Source of the DNA: Trinickia terrae
GTDB lineage: Bacteria > Pseudomonadota > Gammaproteobacteria > Burkholderiales > Burkholderiaceae
DNA length: 64,000 nucleotides
Direction: 5' to 3'
NCBI RefSeq assembly: GCF_005144415.1
Contig: NZ_SWJE01000006.1
Coordinates: forward strand, 124,001 to 188,000
Shown: piece by piece, positions 38,437 to 47,139 of the stretch
How positions within the stretch are numbered: position 1 is the stretch's first letter
How the letters are laid out: every line of letters starts with the position of its first letter
Translations under genes and position numbers: made by a program
Notes under the pieces: model-generated
The model's input: the letters and a program-made list of their open reading frames with translations, nothing else
Told to the model about the DNA's origin: nothing
Database searches by the model: none

Positions 38437-40368
38437 TCAATGGTTGTGTTTAGCTGTCCCGGTACGGAAGAAGCCGACAGCATCCTTCAACTGACCGCCC
38501 TGGTCGCTGAGCGAGTTCGACGCGGCTGCCGCCTGCTCGACCAGTGCGGCGTTTTGCTGCGTCGTTTCGTCCATCTGGGTAATCGCCTCGCTTACTTGCT
38601 CGATGCCGCGACTCTGCTCGGACGCCGCCGTCGCTATCTCGCCCATGATGGCGGTCACGCGCGTCACGGCCTGCGTGACTTCCGACATCGTCGTGCCCGC
38701 CTCGACGGCCAGCGTCGAGCCATTTTGAATCTTTTGTACCGACGCCGTGATCAATGCCTTGATCTCCTTTGCCGCGCTCGCTGAACGCTGCGCGAGGCTT
38801 CTGACCTCGCTTGCGACTACCGCGAAGCCTCGTCCCTGCTCGCCGGCCCGTGCTGCCTCCACTGCTGCGTTGAGCGCGAGAATGTTGGTCTGGAACGCGA
38901 TGCCGTCGATGATCCCCGTGATCTCCGAAACCTTCGTCGCGCTCAGACTGATATCCTGCATCGTTCCCACAACCTGGTCCACAAGCGCGCTGCTCGTCAG
39001 CGCGACGTCCGACGCACTGACGGCGAGCGTGCTCGCCTGCTGCACATTGTCGGCGGTCTGCTTGACGGCCGTTGTTAACTCCTCCATGCTCGCTACCGTT
39101 TGTTCAAGCGACACGGCCTGCGCTTCGGTTCTCGACGCAAGGTTCGCGTTGCCGGCAGCGATCTCGCTGGCGGCGATGTCGATCGCCGCCGCACCGGATT
39201 CGATCTTGGTGGCGATGTCGGCAAGACCCTGATTCATCTGCATCAATGTATGCATCAGCTTGCCAAGCTCGTCGTCGACGCCAACCTCAACCCGCTGCGT
39301 CAGGTCGCCTTTCGACACAGCCTCGGCCACAGTCAGTGCAACGCGTACCCGCTGCACGATCGACCGGTACATCGCAACGAACAGCACGACGACAATGGCC
39401 ATGACGGCGATTGCCAGCGCCGCGTAGCCGTTGCGCTGAACCGTCAGTCGATGAATGCGCGCGCTCAATAGCTCATCGAGCGCGTCGCGCGCCTTCTGAG
39501 ACAGTTCGGTGGCATAGCCCAATGCGGTATCGACCTGTTCAGTAACGCCATTGTTTCCGTGATAAACATCAGCACCTAGCAACTGGGCCTGCACAGTGTC
39601 GGCAACGCTCTTGCGAGACACGCTGAGCCGCGACAAAGCGTCGTTCAGTTGGGGACCCAGTGCCGCATTCGCAGAGGACGCCTTGCCCAGGTCCGACGCG
39701 GCCGCATCGACTGCTTGCTGTGCCAGCGGCCGCAGTTCGATGAGCCGGATACGCGTCGCTTCGACAAGCCCGCCCTTCACGGCAGCTTCAAGCACAAGCG
39801 AACGCTGCTCGCCGAGCGTGCTCATGGCATCCGGCAATTGCACGCATACGCTGTCGGCAAGGTAATACGTATCCATGTCCGGATCGAGCGACAGATTGCT
39901 CCTGTCACAAGCCGTGCCGAGCGCGGCCACGATCGCGTCGACCAGTTCGCCTGCGCCCCTCGCGGTATCCGAGGACGGTTGAGCATTGCGAAGCGAATCC
40001 CAGTTTTTTTGCAAGGTTGCTAATACTTCGCCGGTCCCCAATTCCGCTCCTTCGGCGGCCTGTTCACCAGTCATCTTCGCGAATGCGGCGTCGATCTCCG
40101 GCGCGACGCTGGATGGGCGTGCGGCAGTGTCCCCAGCCATCGTACGCACCTGCAAATCCCGGAAACGTTCGGCAGCGTTCAGCAGGTCCGGCAAAACGGC
40201 TATGTACCGAACACCCTGGCGCTCCTGCCGGGCGAAAGCAATGTCGGTCTCACTACTGTGAAACAGCAAGTACGTCAGAAACAGGGTCGCGACTCCAAAC
40301 AACACACCGACGACTATAAATTTTTGTGTTAGCGAAAGCCGTCCCATTAAGCGCACGAGCAATGACAT
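38437..40368 (-). CDS. methyl-accepting chemotaxis protein
   Basis: The 643-residue receptor has a first membrane helix at about residues 16-38 ([20 protein letters not shown]), a long periplasmic domain of some 270 residues, a second helix at about 310-330 ([20 protein letters not shown]), HAMP, and a signalling hairpin with [20 protein letters not shown]. The sensor domain is rich in helices, and its two Cys residues (in TACDRSN and SVCVQLP) could form a disulfide. It resembles long-sensor MCPs with nitrate- or HBM-type modules, but the ligand is unknown. Confidence 0.93.
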   Translation of the reverse strand: MSLLVRLMGRLSLTQKFIVVGVLFGVATLFLTYLLFHSSETDIAFARQERQGVRYIAVLPDLLNAAERFRDLQVRTMAGDTAARPSSVAPEIDAAFAKMTGEQAAEGAELGTGEVLATLQKNWDSLRNAQPSSDTARGAGELVDAIVAALGTACDRSNLSLDPDMDTYYLADSVCVQLPDAMSTLGEQRSLVLEAAVKGGLVEATRIRLIELRPLAQQAVDAAASDLGKASSANAALGPQLNDALSRLSVSRKSVADTVQAQLLGADVYHGNNGVTEQVDTALGYATELSQKARDALDELLSARIHRLTVQRNGYAALAIAVMAIVVVLFVAMYRSIVQRVRVALTVAEAVSKGDLTQRVEVGVDDELGKLMHTLMQMNQGLADIATKIESGAAAIDIAASEIAAGNANLASRTEAQAVSLEQTVASMEELTTAVKQTADNVQQASTLAVSASDVALTSSALVDQVVGTMQDISLSATKVSEITGIIDGIAFQTNILALNAAVEAARAGEQGRGFAVVASEVRSLAQRSASAAKEIKALITASVQKIQNGSTLAVEAGTTMSEVTQAVTRVTAIMGEIATAASEQSRGIEQVSEAITQMDETTQQNAALVEQAAAASNSLSDQGGQLKDAVGFFRTGTAKHNH

Positions 40369-40571
40369 ATATCTTCCAATGTAGCGGTACTTTTATAATT
40401 CGGAGTTAAATGCGAGCAAGCGGCAACGCACAGCCAATAACCTCTCCGGAGGGGGACCTTGTCGGTCTGACGGCCAAGCGCATATCTACCTCTGCCCGCC
40501 GACTTGCAGCCTACTTGGTCTCCCCACCTCGGCTTCTTCTCACGCCGCACGGCGACACGTTTTGATTGCTC

Positions 40572-40874
40572 TCAATCGTTTGACGAAGCAGACGCTCGGT
40601 TGCGATCAACACGCAATGCCGCAAGGTACAGATTTGTCAATTCCGCCAAGGTGGAGTGATACTGCCCTGACATTGCGAACTCGTCGACGTAAGCCATCAC
40701 ATCTTCGATGCCGTTGCGAAATGCCTTTTCGACCTCCATGCATTGCAATGGCGTAAGGCGCGGCAATGTTGCATCAAGCAATTTGCTCATCACCACCACC
40801 TGCGTCTCGACGCGGGAGACACGTCCGACATTGGCCGCCATGGCTTGCTGCAGTAACTCGTTTTTTTCTGCCAT
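40572..40874 (-). CDS. small hypothetical protein, paralogue of the 46449-46844 product
   Basis: The 100-residue protein is helical and without membrane segments. Its core (VMSKLLDATLPRLTPLQCME, then GIEDVMAYVDEF and an L-x-E-x-x-x-L tail) is shared with the 131-residue protein encoded at 46449-46844. The shared pattern is DATLPxLTxxQ, an acidic helix, GIE-D/E-x-MA-x-x-D and Y-x-S-x-L-x-E. AAGGTG lies about 8 bases before the ATG. The two genes flank the CheA-like operon on the same strand. I do not know the family. A scaffolding, phosphatase or adaptor role in the system is a guess from context. Confidence 0.6.
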   Translation of the reverse strand: MAEKNELLQQAMAANVGRVSRVETQVVVMSKLLDATLPRLTPLQCMEVEKAFRNGIEDVMAYVDEFAMSGQYHSTLAELTNLYLAALRVDRNRASASSND

Positions 40875-41075
40875 CGGGCTTCACCTTGGCTGACAATTCT
40901 TGTTGAAACGAATGAACGTTCATTCCGGTACATTGCGCAGTCACGCTCGAGCGCGATAAAACCAAGGAAAATCGAATGAAGGCGATTGCCCGTTGCGTGA
41001 TTCAGCGCGCAACAACGCCACCTACACCGGGCTTGCGCTGACAGCGTGCCTTTCATTTCGTTGCCTACCTCTCGC

Positions 41076-41441
41076 TTAGTTCGCGAGCTTACGGAACGTC
41101 TCGAGCACCGCTTCGCCCTTGAACGGTTTGACGATCCAGCCCTTCACCCCCGCGGCCTTGCCCCGCTCCTTCATCGCGGGGCTACTTTCCGTCGTCAGCA
41201 TGATCACGTTGACGGTCTGGTTGCCGAGTTCGCCGCGAATCTTCTCCGCCATCGTCAGCCCGTCCATGTTCGGCATGTTCACGTCGCTGATCACGAGCTT
41301 GATGCCTGGACTCATCTTCAGCTTCGCGAGGCCGTCCTTGCCGTCGACCGCGGTCTCGACGTCGAGACCGTTCTTTCTCAAGAACCCGGCCACCTCGTCG
41401 CGCACGGTGCTCGAATCGTCCACCACTAGAATCTTCGCCAT
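41076..41441 (-). CDS. cheY: CheY-like single-domain response regulator
   Basis: The 121-residue receiver has all key residues: the acidic pair in ILVVDDSS, the phospho-acceptor Asp in LVISDVNMP, Thr in MLTTES and Lys in WIVKPFKG. No output domain is present. GAGGAA lies about 8 bases upstream of the ATG. It is the last gene of the five-gene operon starting at 46149, and is most simply the phosphoryl acceptor of the CheA-like kinase encoded there, with the CheX-like proteins as its phosphatases. The target could be the flagellar switch or another effector. Confidence 0.92.
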   Translation of the reverse strand: MAKILVVDDSSTVRDEVAGFLRKNGLDVETAVDGKDGLAKLKMSPGIKLVISDVNMPNMDGLTMAEKIRGELGNQTVNVIMLTTESSPAMKERGKAAGVKGWIVKPFKGEAVLETFRKLAN

Positions 41442-41476
41442 GATGTTTTCCTCTTAGCTCTTTGATTGGCAATCCG

Positions 41477-42433
41477 TCAAAACAAATCCAGCTCGCCGGC
41501 CTCGACGAGCGCGTCGAAGCCGCCGGCGTTTTCGCTGAAATCTTCCGGCGACCAGCTTAGGCTGAAGATGAAGCGCTGGTCGAACATGACCGAGCGCCCC
41601 GACGCCTCGTCGGTCACGTGGTACTTGAAGCACAGCTGCGGGTTGGTCGAGCCGAACGAGATGTAGCGCTGCTTGTGATTGACCAAAAGCGGCACCTGCA
41701 CCTGGCTGCGCGCGGCCAGCGCGTCGCCGAGATAGCGGTCCTTGAACGCGCCCCAGATCAGGTTCGTCAGTTCGCCGAGCAGGCTGTTCAGGTCGCGGAA
41801 GTCCGTGGCGCCGTCGTGCATCTGCTCCCGGCCGCGCATGTCGATGAGCGACTGCTCGTCGGTCTGGATCATCATGTAGCCGCGGCACCAGTTGCTCTCG
41901 AGTGCGATCAGGCTGAACACCTCGCCGAAGATGATCCGATCCCGCACGACGCACGGCGTGTCCCAGCTGACCGTCGAGTCCCGGAACAGGCTGCCGATCT
42001 TCGACTCGGTGATCTCGGTGATCCCGCGTACGAGCGCATTCGGGTAGTCGAGCGAGAACAGGTATTCATCGATCGCCCGGCGCAACGGCGCCATGTCGCT
42101 CGTCGAATACGCTGCACACACGACACCGCGCAGCGCGGGTGGCAGACCGTCGAGCGTCGGCTGCACCGCGCGGCGCAGGATGATCGGCAACTCCGGACGC
42201 AACGCGTCGATGCGCGTCGCGATTGCGGTGCTTCCGGCGAGCGAACCGCCGTAGTCCTCGGCTAGCAGGATCGCGCCCAGATCGATGTTCGAGCTCAGCA
42301 CCGCCGGCAAGCTGGGCTTCCTCACCTTGAGGCCGATCAGATTGTTCTCGTCGCAGAAGCGCTTGATCGCTTCGGCATGCGTCGGACAATCGTCGAGCAC
42401 GAGGACCTTGCTGACCGGCTTGTCCGTGTTCAT
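41477..42433 (-). CDS. receiver-like domain fused to CheX-like phosphatase domain
   Basis: The 318-residue protein has a receiver-like N-terminus (KVLVLDDCPTHAEAIKRFC) in which the usual Lys-Pro motif is missing, so phosphorylation is doubtful. The second half (about residues 135-318) is CheX-like: NSLLGELTNLIWGAFK carries the E-x-x-N catalytic pair of CheC/CheX phosphatases, and the chain ends in GELDLF. The next gene's product ends in the near-identical GELELF. It starts 27 bases after the CheX-like gene and 35 bases before cheY. It probably removes phosphate from CheY, perhaps tuned by its N-terminal domain. Confidence 0.75.
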   Translation of the reverse strand: MNTDKPVSKVLVLDDCPTHAEAIKRFCDENNLIGLKVRKPSLPAVLSSNIDLGAILLAEDYGGSLAGSTAIATRIDALRPELPIILRRAVQPTLDGLPPALRGVVCAAYSTSDMAPLRRAIDEYLFSLDYPNALVRGITEITESKIGSLFRDSTVSWDTPCVVRDRIIFGEVFSLIALESNWCRGYMMIQTDEQSLIDMRGREQMHDGATDFRDLNSLLGELTNLIWGAFKDRYLGDALAARSQVQVPLLVNHKQRYISFGSTNPQLCFKYHVTDEASGRSVMFDQRFIFSLSWSPEDFSENAGGFDALVEAGELDLF

Positions 42434-42460
42434 GTTGGTTTCCTTGCGGACTGCGAGGTG

Positions 42461-42994
42461 TCAAAAGAGTTCGAGCTCACCAACGCTCTCGGCAACCTCC
42501 GAGACGTTCGCGACGAAGTCGAGCGGCGAGTCGGCGCAGACGCACAGCGTCGCGCCGAGGTGCACGGCGCGGTTGACGGTTACGTGGTAAGACACCAGAA
42601 AATCGGGTTTCAGCTGATCGAGGTACGGCACGCACTGTCCACTCAGTACGTACGGCGTCGACATCCCAAGGTCTGGAAAGTACTCGACGAGCTGCTGGTT
42701 CATCGCACCACAGCACAGGTTGCCGATTTCGAGCAGGCTTTCCGTGAGCGTCGCCTGCCTGGCGCCGAGGTAGTAGGAACGCATCGCGTCGTCGTTGTGG
42801 TCGAAGTGCAGGATCAGGAGCAGCCTGAAAGCGATCGATGAAATCGTCAGCACGACGACCTCGCCATCCGCCGCGCCGCCGTGCGGCGTCCCGTGCGCGA
42901 CGTCGCACGAGTCGCCAGCGCCGACCGTCAGGCGCGTGCGCGCGGCCTGGCAGAAGATCCGCTCGATGCTGTCCTTCGCTTGCTCGCTGATCAT
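42461..42994 (-). CDS. CheX-like chemotaxis phosphatase
   Basis: The 177-residue protein starts MISEQAKDSIERIFCQAART and has the CheX/CheC active-site helix ESLLEIGNLCCGAMNQQL, with Glu and Asn in E-x-x-N spacing. It ends GELELF, like its neighbour. The ATG at 42994 overlaps the stop of the mini-MCP gene by 4 bases, so translation is coupled; longer readings upstream run antisense-like through that gene's frame and are not used. CheX proteins dephosphorylate CheY-P in Thermotoga and spirochetes. In betaproteobacteria CheZ normally does this, so CheX here marks a different kind of pathway. Confidence 0.78.
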   Translation of the reverse strand: MISEQAKDSIERIFCQAARTRLTVGAGDSCDVAHGTPHGGAADGEVVVLTISSIAFRLLLILHFDHNDDAMRSYYLGARQATLTESLLEIGNLCCGAMNQQLVEYFPDLGMSTPYVLSGQCVPYLDQLKPDFLVSYHVTVNRAVHLGATLCVCADSPLDFVANVSEVAESVGELELF

Positions 42995-43734
42995 GTCGCC
43001 GCCTGCTCGAGCTTGAATTGGAGTTGATTGGCGAGCGTCTCGACGCCGCCGAGCGACGCCGTAATCATTTTGCCGCCCGCCTGGATGTCCTGGAACGTCG
43101 CGGTCGTGATGAGGTCGTTGCGATGCAGGCTGTCCCGGTAGCTCTTCGATAGTTCCTGCGAGCGCGACGCAAGCGTACGAACCTCGCTCGCGACGATCGA
43201 GAAGCCCCGTCCGGCGGCTCCCGCACGCGCGGCTTCGATCGACGCGTTCAGCGACACGATCAGCACGTGCGCAACGATCGACGACAGCGCGTGATTCTTG
43301 CTGTGCATGTCCTGGTTCTGCGCCATCAGCGAGATCATCTGATCGTGCCAACGCTCGAACGTGACTGCCAGGCCCTTCAACCGGGCCGCTTCTGCCGCAA
43401 TGGACGCTGCCTGTCTCCCCCATTCCTCCTTGCGCTCGAGCACCGCGGCAAGCGCCGCGCGCGCTTCGTCTGCGTCCACCGACTGCCGGCTCAGATCGTC
43501 GCGCAGGTTCGCGACGAGTGACTCGAGCTCGCGCTTATCCTGATCGGCCCCGCTCATCTGCTCCAGATGCTTCGTGTCTGCTTGCACGAGCGCGGCCTCA
43601 CGGTGCGCCTCGACTTCGGCGCGCTGCCGCGCGAGCGCCCGTGCGCCTCGGCGCCGCTCGAACCACGCAGCCGCAAGCGCGGCCAGGAGGCCGGCCGCCA
43701 ACGCCGCAATCACGATCCCATACCGTTCGATCAC
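42991..43734 (-). CDS. mini methyl-accepting protein: one TM helix plus short signalling hairpin
   Basis: The 247-residue protein has one N-terminal helix in the membrane (IVIAALAAGLLAALAAAW, residues 7-24), a long coiled coil, and a short MCP tip (IVSLNASIEAARAGAAGRG, then FSIVASEVRTLASRSQ). There is no sensor domain and no HAMP. The return coil after the tip is only about 60 residues. The start is GTG at 43734 with GGGGAAAGG upstream. It sits 18 bases after the kinase gene, so it is likely the dedicated signalling partner of that kinase rather than a free-standing receptor. Confidence 0.8.
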   Translation of the reverse strand: MIERYGIVIAALAAGLLAALAAAWFERRRGARALARQRAEVEAHREAALVQADTKHLEQMSGADQDKRELESLVANLRDDLSRQSVDADEARAALAAVLERKEEWGRQAASIAAEAARLKGLAVTFERWHDQMISLMAQNQDMHSKNHALSSIVAHVLIVSLNASIEAARAGAAGRGFSIVASEVRTLASRSQELSKSYRDSLHRNDLITTATFQDIQAGGKMITASLGGVETLANQLQFKLEQAAT

Positions 43735-43752
43735 TGCCTTTCCCCAAGTAGC

Positions 43753-46149
43753 TCAATCGGACAGCGCGTCGAGCTGCAACGGCTTCGCGTCTTTCTCGCC
43801 CGGCACGCCCGTGCTGTCCACCGCGCACTGCTCCGGCAGGGAGACGATAGTCTGGAAGCGGCGGTAGTCGGCGCCGCGCCGGTCGTCCGTGAAGCGCAGC
43901 TCGATGCCGCCGTTCTCGCGCTTCAGGAAGTCCCGCACCGCGTCCATGCCGACGCCGCGCCCCGATACTTCGGTGACCTTTTCGGCCGTCGAGAAGCCCG
44001 GATGGAAGATGAACTCGGCAATCTCCTCGTCGCTCAACTGCGCGGCCGCGCCGATCCAGCCGCGCTCGAACGCAATGCCGCGGATCCGCGCGAGCGCAAG
44101 GCCGCGACCGTCGTCGCTCAGCGTGATCTCCAGCGACTGGTTGTCGACCCCGACCTCGATATCGATCGCGCCGGCCGCCGCCTTGCCCTGTGCGACGCGC
44201 GCACTCGCGGTCTCGATGCCGTGATCGACCGAGTTACGCATCAGGTGCATGAAGACGTTTTTCAGCATGCCGCCGACCTGTGTGCGCATGCGGTAGCCGT
44301 TGTCGTCGATGCGCACGACGGGCGGCTCCTTGCCGAGCTCCCGCGCGAGCGACGGCAGCGATTCGAGCACACCCGATAGCGCCTCCTCGACCGTTTCGGT
44401 GCCGAAGATGCGCAAAGCCCGGCGCACCGAGTCGCGCATCGTCAGCAGGCCGTGCACGTCGCTCGGATCCGCTGCGTCCAGGAGATGCAGACTTTCCTGG
44501 ATATGTGCAAGGTCGACCATCAGGTAGCGCTCGACGCTGCTGCGCTGCCCCGGCCCCTTGCGGCCCAGGCTCACTTCATTGATCGTCGCATAGCGCTCGA
44601 TCGCCTCCTTCACGCGCTCGAGGTCAGCGATCAGCGCCTCCTGGTTCCACTCTTCACCAACCTCCGTGCGGCGCAACGCGTCGTAGCGCTGCTCCGTCTC
44701 GTGCACGATGCTCGTCAGGTGTTGCAGGCTGTAGGTTCGCGCGTTGCCCTTGATCGTGTGCATGTTGCGAAACAGCTCGGCGAGCGCCGCGCTGTCGGCC
44801 TGCGTGTGCTGCCGGATAATTCGCTCGTTCTCGTTGACGAACCCAGTCGCACTCTCGACGAAGTGATGGAACTTCTCCTGGCTGACCGCGAGAATCTCGC
44901 CGATTATCTCGAGCCGGCGCTTCTGCTCGCCGGCCTCGGCGGCAAGCTGCCGCAGCTCGGTCACGTCGCGCACGCAGAGCATGAGGCGCATGACCGTGCC
45001 GTTCTCGTCGGTGATCGCCGACCAACTCAGGTCGAGTGTCTTCACGCGGCCGTCGGCCATCGTCTTCGCGACCTCGTTCACGAGCAGGTGCTGGTTGAAC
45101 TCGAAGTTGATCGCGTCCTCGCCGATGCAGGCGTGAATCGCGGCGTCGACTTGCGAGCGTGCGTCGGCATTCAGATCGGTGTGGTCGAACACGAGCTCCA
45201 TGACCGGACGCCCGGCGACGTCCTGCGTCTCGAAGATGGCCTCGAGGTAGGCCGAGTACTCCGCGTGCACGACCGCGCCGCCAACAACGGTCAGGATCCC
45301 CTGCTGCATGTTCTGCAGCATCGCCTGGATGTCGGCGGTCTTTTGCTTGAGCAGCGCTGAGCTCTGCTGGATCTTCTCGATCATCTCGTTGAACGCAACG
45401 ATCGAGCGCCCGATTTCGTTCATCCGCCCCACCGGAACACGGCGCGTGAAGTCCTGACTCGACGCGATCTCACTCATCATCGACTGCATGCGGCTGAGCG
45501 GTCGCCCGACCGCCGCCGCCGTCGCGGCGCGGACAAATACGCCAATGCCGAACGCTGCCGCCGCGATCATGGCTGCGGCGACCATAAGCCGATGAAACCG
45601 CGACTGTGAATGATCGAAGCGCGCTTGCTGATGATCGACCTGCAACGATTCGAGCGCGTTCATAGCCTGCTCATATCGGGCGTTGAGCGAGTCGGCTTCT
45701 CCCCGGATCGTGTGGAACCTGTAGTAGTCGTTTTGCGAGAGCGCCTGGAACTCCGGCTCGAGCGCCTGCGTGACGAGCGCCGCGCGGGCGGCTCGTACCG
45801 CATCAGCGGCGCGCGACTCTTCGTCGTCGCGCGGCTTTGCCAGATACGCAGACCAGTTGTCGTCGCTATCCTTGAGCACGGCGCGCGCCTTCGGCAGCAG
45901 GTCGTCGCTCGCGCGTCCCATCGTAAACAGCGTCTCATAGTTGCCAAGCGCCAGTTGCACTTGCAACATCCGCTCGGAGCTCGTCTTAAGACGTGTGATC
46001 GCGGCCGTATCGGTCGCATACATTTGCTTAAGCGCATCGTTGCTCTGCTTGAGACCCAGCATGCCGACGAACATCGTGGCGATAAGCGCAAACGTGTAGC
46101 CTGCAATCGTGAGCGTGAGCCCGCCCTGTATCGTTAAACGTTTGAACAT
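43753..46149 (-). CDS. transmembrane CheA-like histidine kinase (sensor-HAMP-PAS-Hpt-HATPase, no CheW-type domain)
   Basis: The 798-residue protein joins receptor and kinase. Membrane helices lie at about residues 12-31 and 188-206 with a helical periplasmic sensor between. HAMP (215-265) and a PAS-like region (270-400) follow. An Hpt domain carries His464 in NMHTIKGNART. The ATPase has an N-box (HLMRNSVDHGIE, N639), G1 (SDDGRGL) and G2 (GRGVGMDAV, 730-738), all of CheA type. The chain stops 60 residues later, without the P5/CheW-like domain that docks CheA to receptors. It starts at ATG 46149 and leads a five-gene operon. It should autophosphorylate and pass phosphate to CheY without a CheW adaptor. 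Confidence 0.85.
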   Translation of the reverse strand: MFKRLTIQGGLTLTIAGYTFALIATMFVGMLGLKQSNDALKQMYATDTAAITRLKTSSERMLQVQLALGNYETLFTMGRASDDLLPKARAVLKDSDDNWSAYLAKPRDDEESRAADAVRAARAALVTQALEPEFQALSQNDYYRFHTIRGEADSLNARYEQAMNALESLQVDHQQARFDHSQSRFHRLMVAAAMIAAAAFGIGVFVRAATAAAVGRPLSRMQSMMSEIASSQDFTRRVPVGRMNEIGRSIVAFNEMIEKIQQSSALLKQKTADIQAMLQNMQQGILTVVGGAVVHAEYSAYLEAIFETQDVAGRPVMELVFDHTDLNADARSQVDAAIHACIGEDAINFEFNQHLLVNEVAKTMADGRVKTLDLSWSAITDENGTVMRLMLCVRDVTELRQLAAEAGEQKRRLEIIGEILAVSQEKFHHFVESATGFVNENERIIRQHTQADSAALAELFRNMHTIKGNARTYSLQHLTSIVHETEQRYDALRRTEVGEEWNQEALIADLERVKEAIERYATINEVSLGRKGPGQRSSVERYLMVDLAHIQESLHLLDAADPSDVHGLLTMRDSVRRALRIFGTETVEEALSGVLESLPSLARELGKEPPVVRIDDNGYRMRTQVGGMLKNVFMHLMRNSVDHGIETASARVAQGKAAAGAIDIEVGVDNQSLEITLSDDGRGLALARIRGIAFERGWIGAAAQLSDEEIAEFIFHPGFSTAEKVTEVSGRGVGMDAVRDFLKRENGGIELRFTDDRRGADYRRFQTIVSLPEQCAVDSTGVPGEKDAKPLQLDALSD

Positions 46150-46448
46150 AGCGTCACGCGTGCGGCCTCGCTTGACGCAAGGCGGCGCACGTTTTCCTCC
46201 GTAGTGGTGGTTGCGGTGTGATGCTGGCACGGCCGGCTCTCTGACGGAGCGTCTGCGTGGCATACCCAGTCATACACAAGCGGTTTTATCAGACAGCGTC
46301 TTTCAACTCACGCGTTTCATCTCATATATCTCCTATACGCAAAGGATCTCGATTGCATAGCGTTCCGTGCCCAACACAAACGCGAGATATTCCCTTGAGG
46401 CGCCGCGAGCCAATACCCTAGTTGCCTGCGAACCATCCTGACGCTCGC
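46150..46448. promoter_or_regulatory. intergenic region upstream of the CheA-like operon
   Basis: This 299-base gap should contain the promoter of the five-gene minus-strand operon. It includes an AT-richer stretch at about 46310-46350. I see no confident -35/-10 pair and no gene in it. Confidence 0.35.
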
Positions 46449-46844
46449 TTAGCGTTTTCCTCCATCTTTGGAAATACCCCATCGCGGCACAACATGCCTC
46501 TGCGCAAGGCTATCAAGCAAGACATCGACCTGCTCGAGCAAGGCCGACTGGTAGACTTCAGGCAATGCAATATCGTCGATGTGCGCCATGGTTTCCTCGA
46601 TACCTTTCAGAAAGAACCGTTCGATATGCTGGCGTTGCACAGCGGTTAGCTGAGGCAGCGTAGCGTCAACGAATTTCATAAGCGCAACTAGGCGAGCACC
46701 GATTCGCGCAATCGAGTCGCGTTTCTCCTCCAACTCGCTTTCCAACGTGCGGAGAAATTGTTCGATACCGTCAAAAAGCTCTTTCATCAAAAAGTCCCCA
46801 GTGTCTTGGTATCCCGTTTCATCGGGCCATCTCCCTAACGCCAT
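46449..46844 (-). CDS. small hypothetical protein, paralogue of the 40572-40874 product
   Basis: The 131-residue protein has a helical N-terminal part (LFDGIEQFLRTLESELEEKR) and a core matching its paralogue: LMKFVDATLPQLTAVQRQHI, then GIEETMAHIDDIAL and YQSALLEQVDVLL. It has no membrane segment. GAGGAG stands 5 bases before the ATG at 46844, which overlaps the stop of the preceding 81-residue gene by 10 bases; an ATG at 46787 is the alternative. It lies just upstream of the CheA-like operon, in the same direction. Function unknown, but linkage to chemosensory genes on both sides suggests a signalling accessory role. Confidence 0.6.
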   Translation of the reverse strand: MALGRWPDETGYQDTGDFLMKELFDGIEQFLRTLESELEEKRDSIARIGARLVALMKFVDATLPQLTAVQRQHIERFFLKGIEETMAHIDDIALPEVYQSALLEQVDVLLDSLAQRHVVPRWGISKDGGKR

Positions 46845-47080
46845 ATCAGCTCCTCGCCAGTCCGTACATCGATACCAACGGGCCCAACGGGTGTCTCATG
46901 ACTGAAGACCACGGCTCTCGCGCCTGGCCTCAAAAACGTCAGATAGCGGAGTATTTCCGAGCGTCTCTGCTTTCCTCGGTATGGAATGGTTCGAATCTGT
47001 TCGTTCTCTTTGTGGACGATCACTACGTCATTGCTTTCTACGAGCTTCTCAATGGTGAGCTGGTCCATACCCTTCGCCAC
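46835..47080 (-). CDS. small hypothetical protein
   Basis: The 81-residue protein reads VAKGMDQLTIEKLVESNDVV at the start, then EILRYLTFLRPGARAVVFSH and GPVGIDVRTGEELIWR at the end, with a compact alpha/beta look. I do not recognise it. The start may be the GTG at 47080 or the ATG at 47068. It overlaps the next small gene by 10 bases, so the two are translationally coupled. It lies 59 bases after the stop of the receptor gene at 47140-48840. Confidence 0.5.
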   Translation of the reverse strand: MAKGMDQLTIEKLVESNDVVIVHKENEQIRTIPYRGKQRRSEILRYLTFLRPGARAVVFSHETPVGPVGIDVRTGEELIWR

Positions 47081-47139
47081 ATGCAGGATGAGTTAATGAA
47101 ATCCGAGGCAACACCAGCAGATCAGTTAAATTTCCTACG

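Noticed and set aside
42995-43423. Upstream extension of the CheX-like frame
   Set aside because: It overlaps the mini-MCP gene in another frame and has non-family composition; ATG at 42994 with stop overlap is the natural start.
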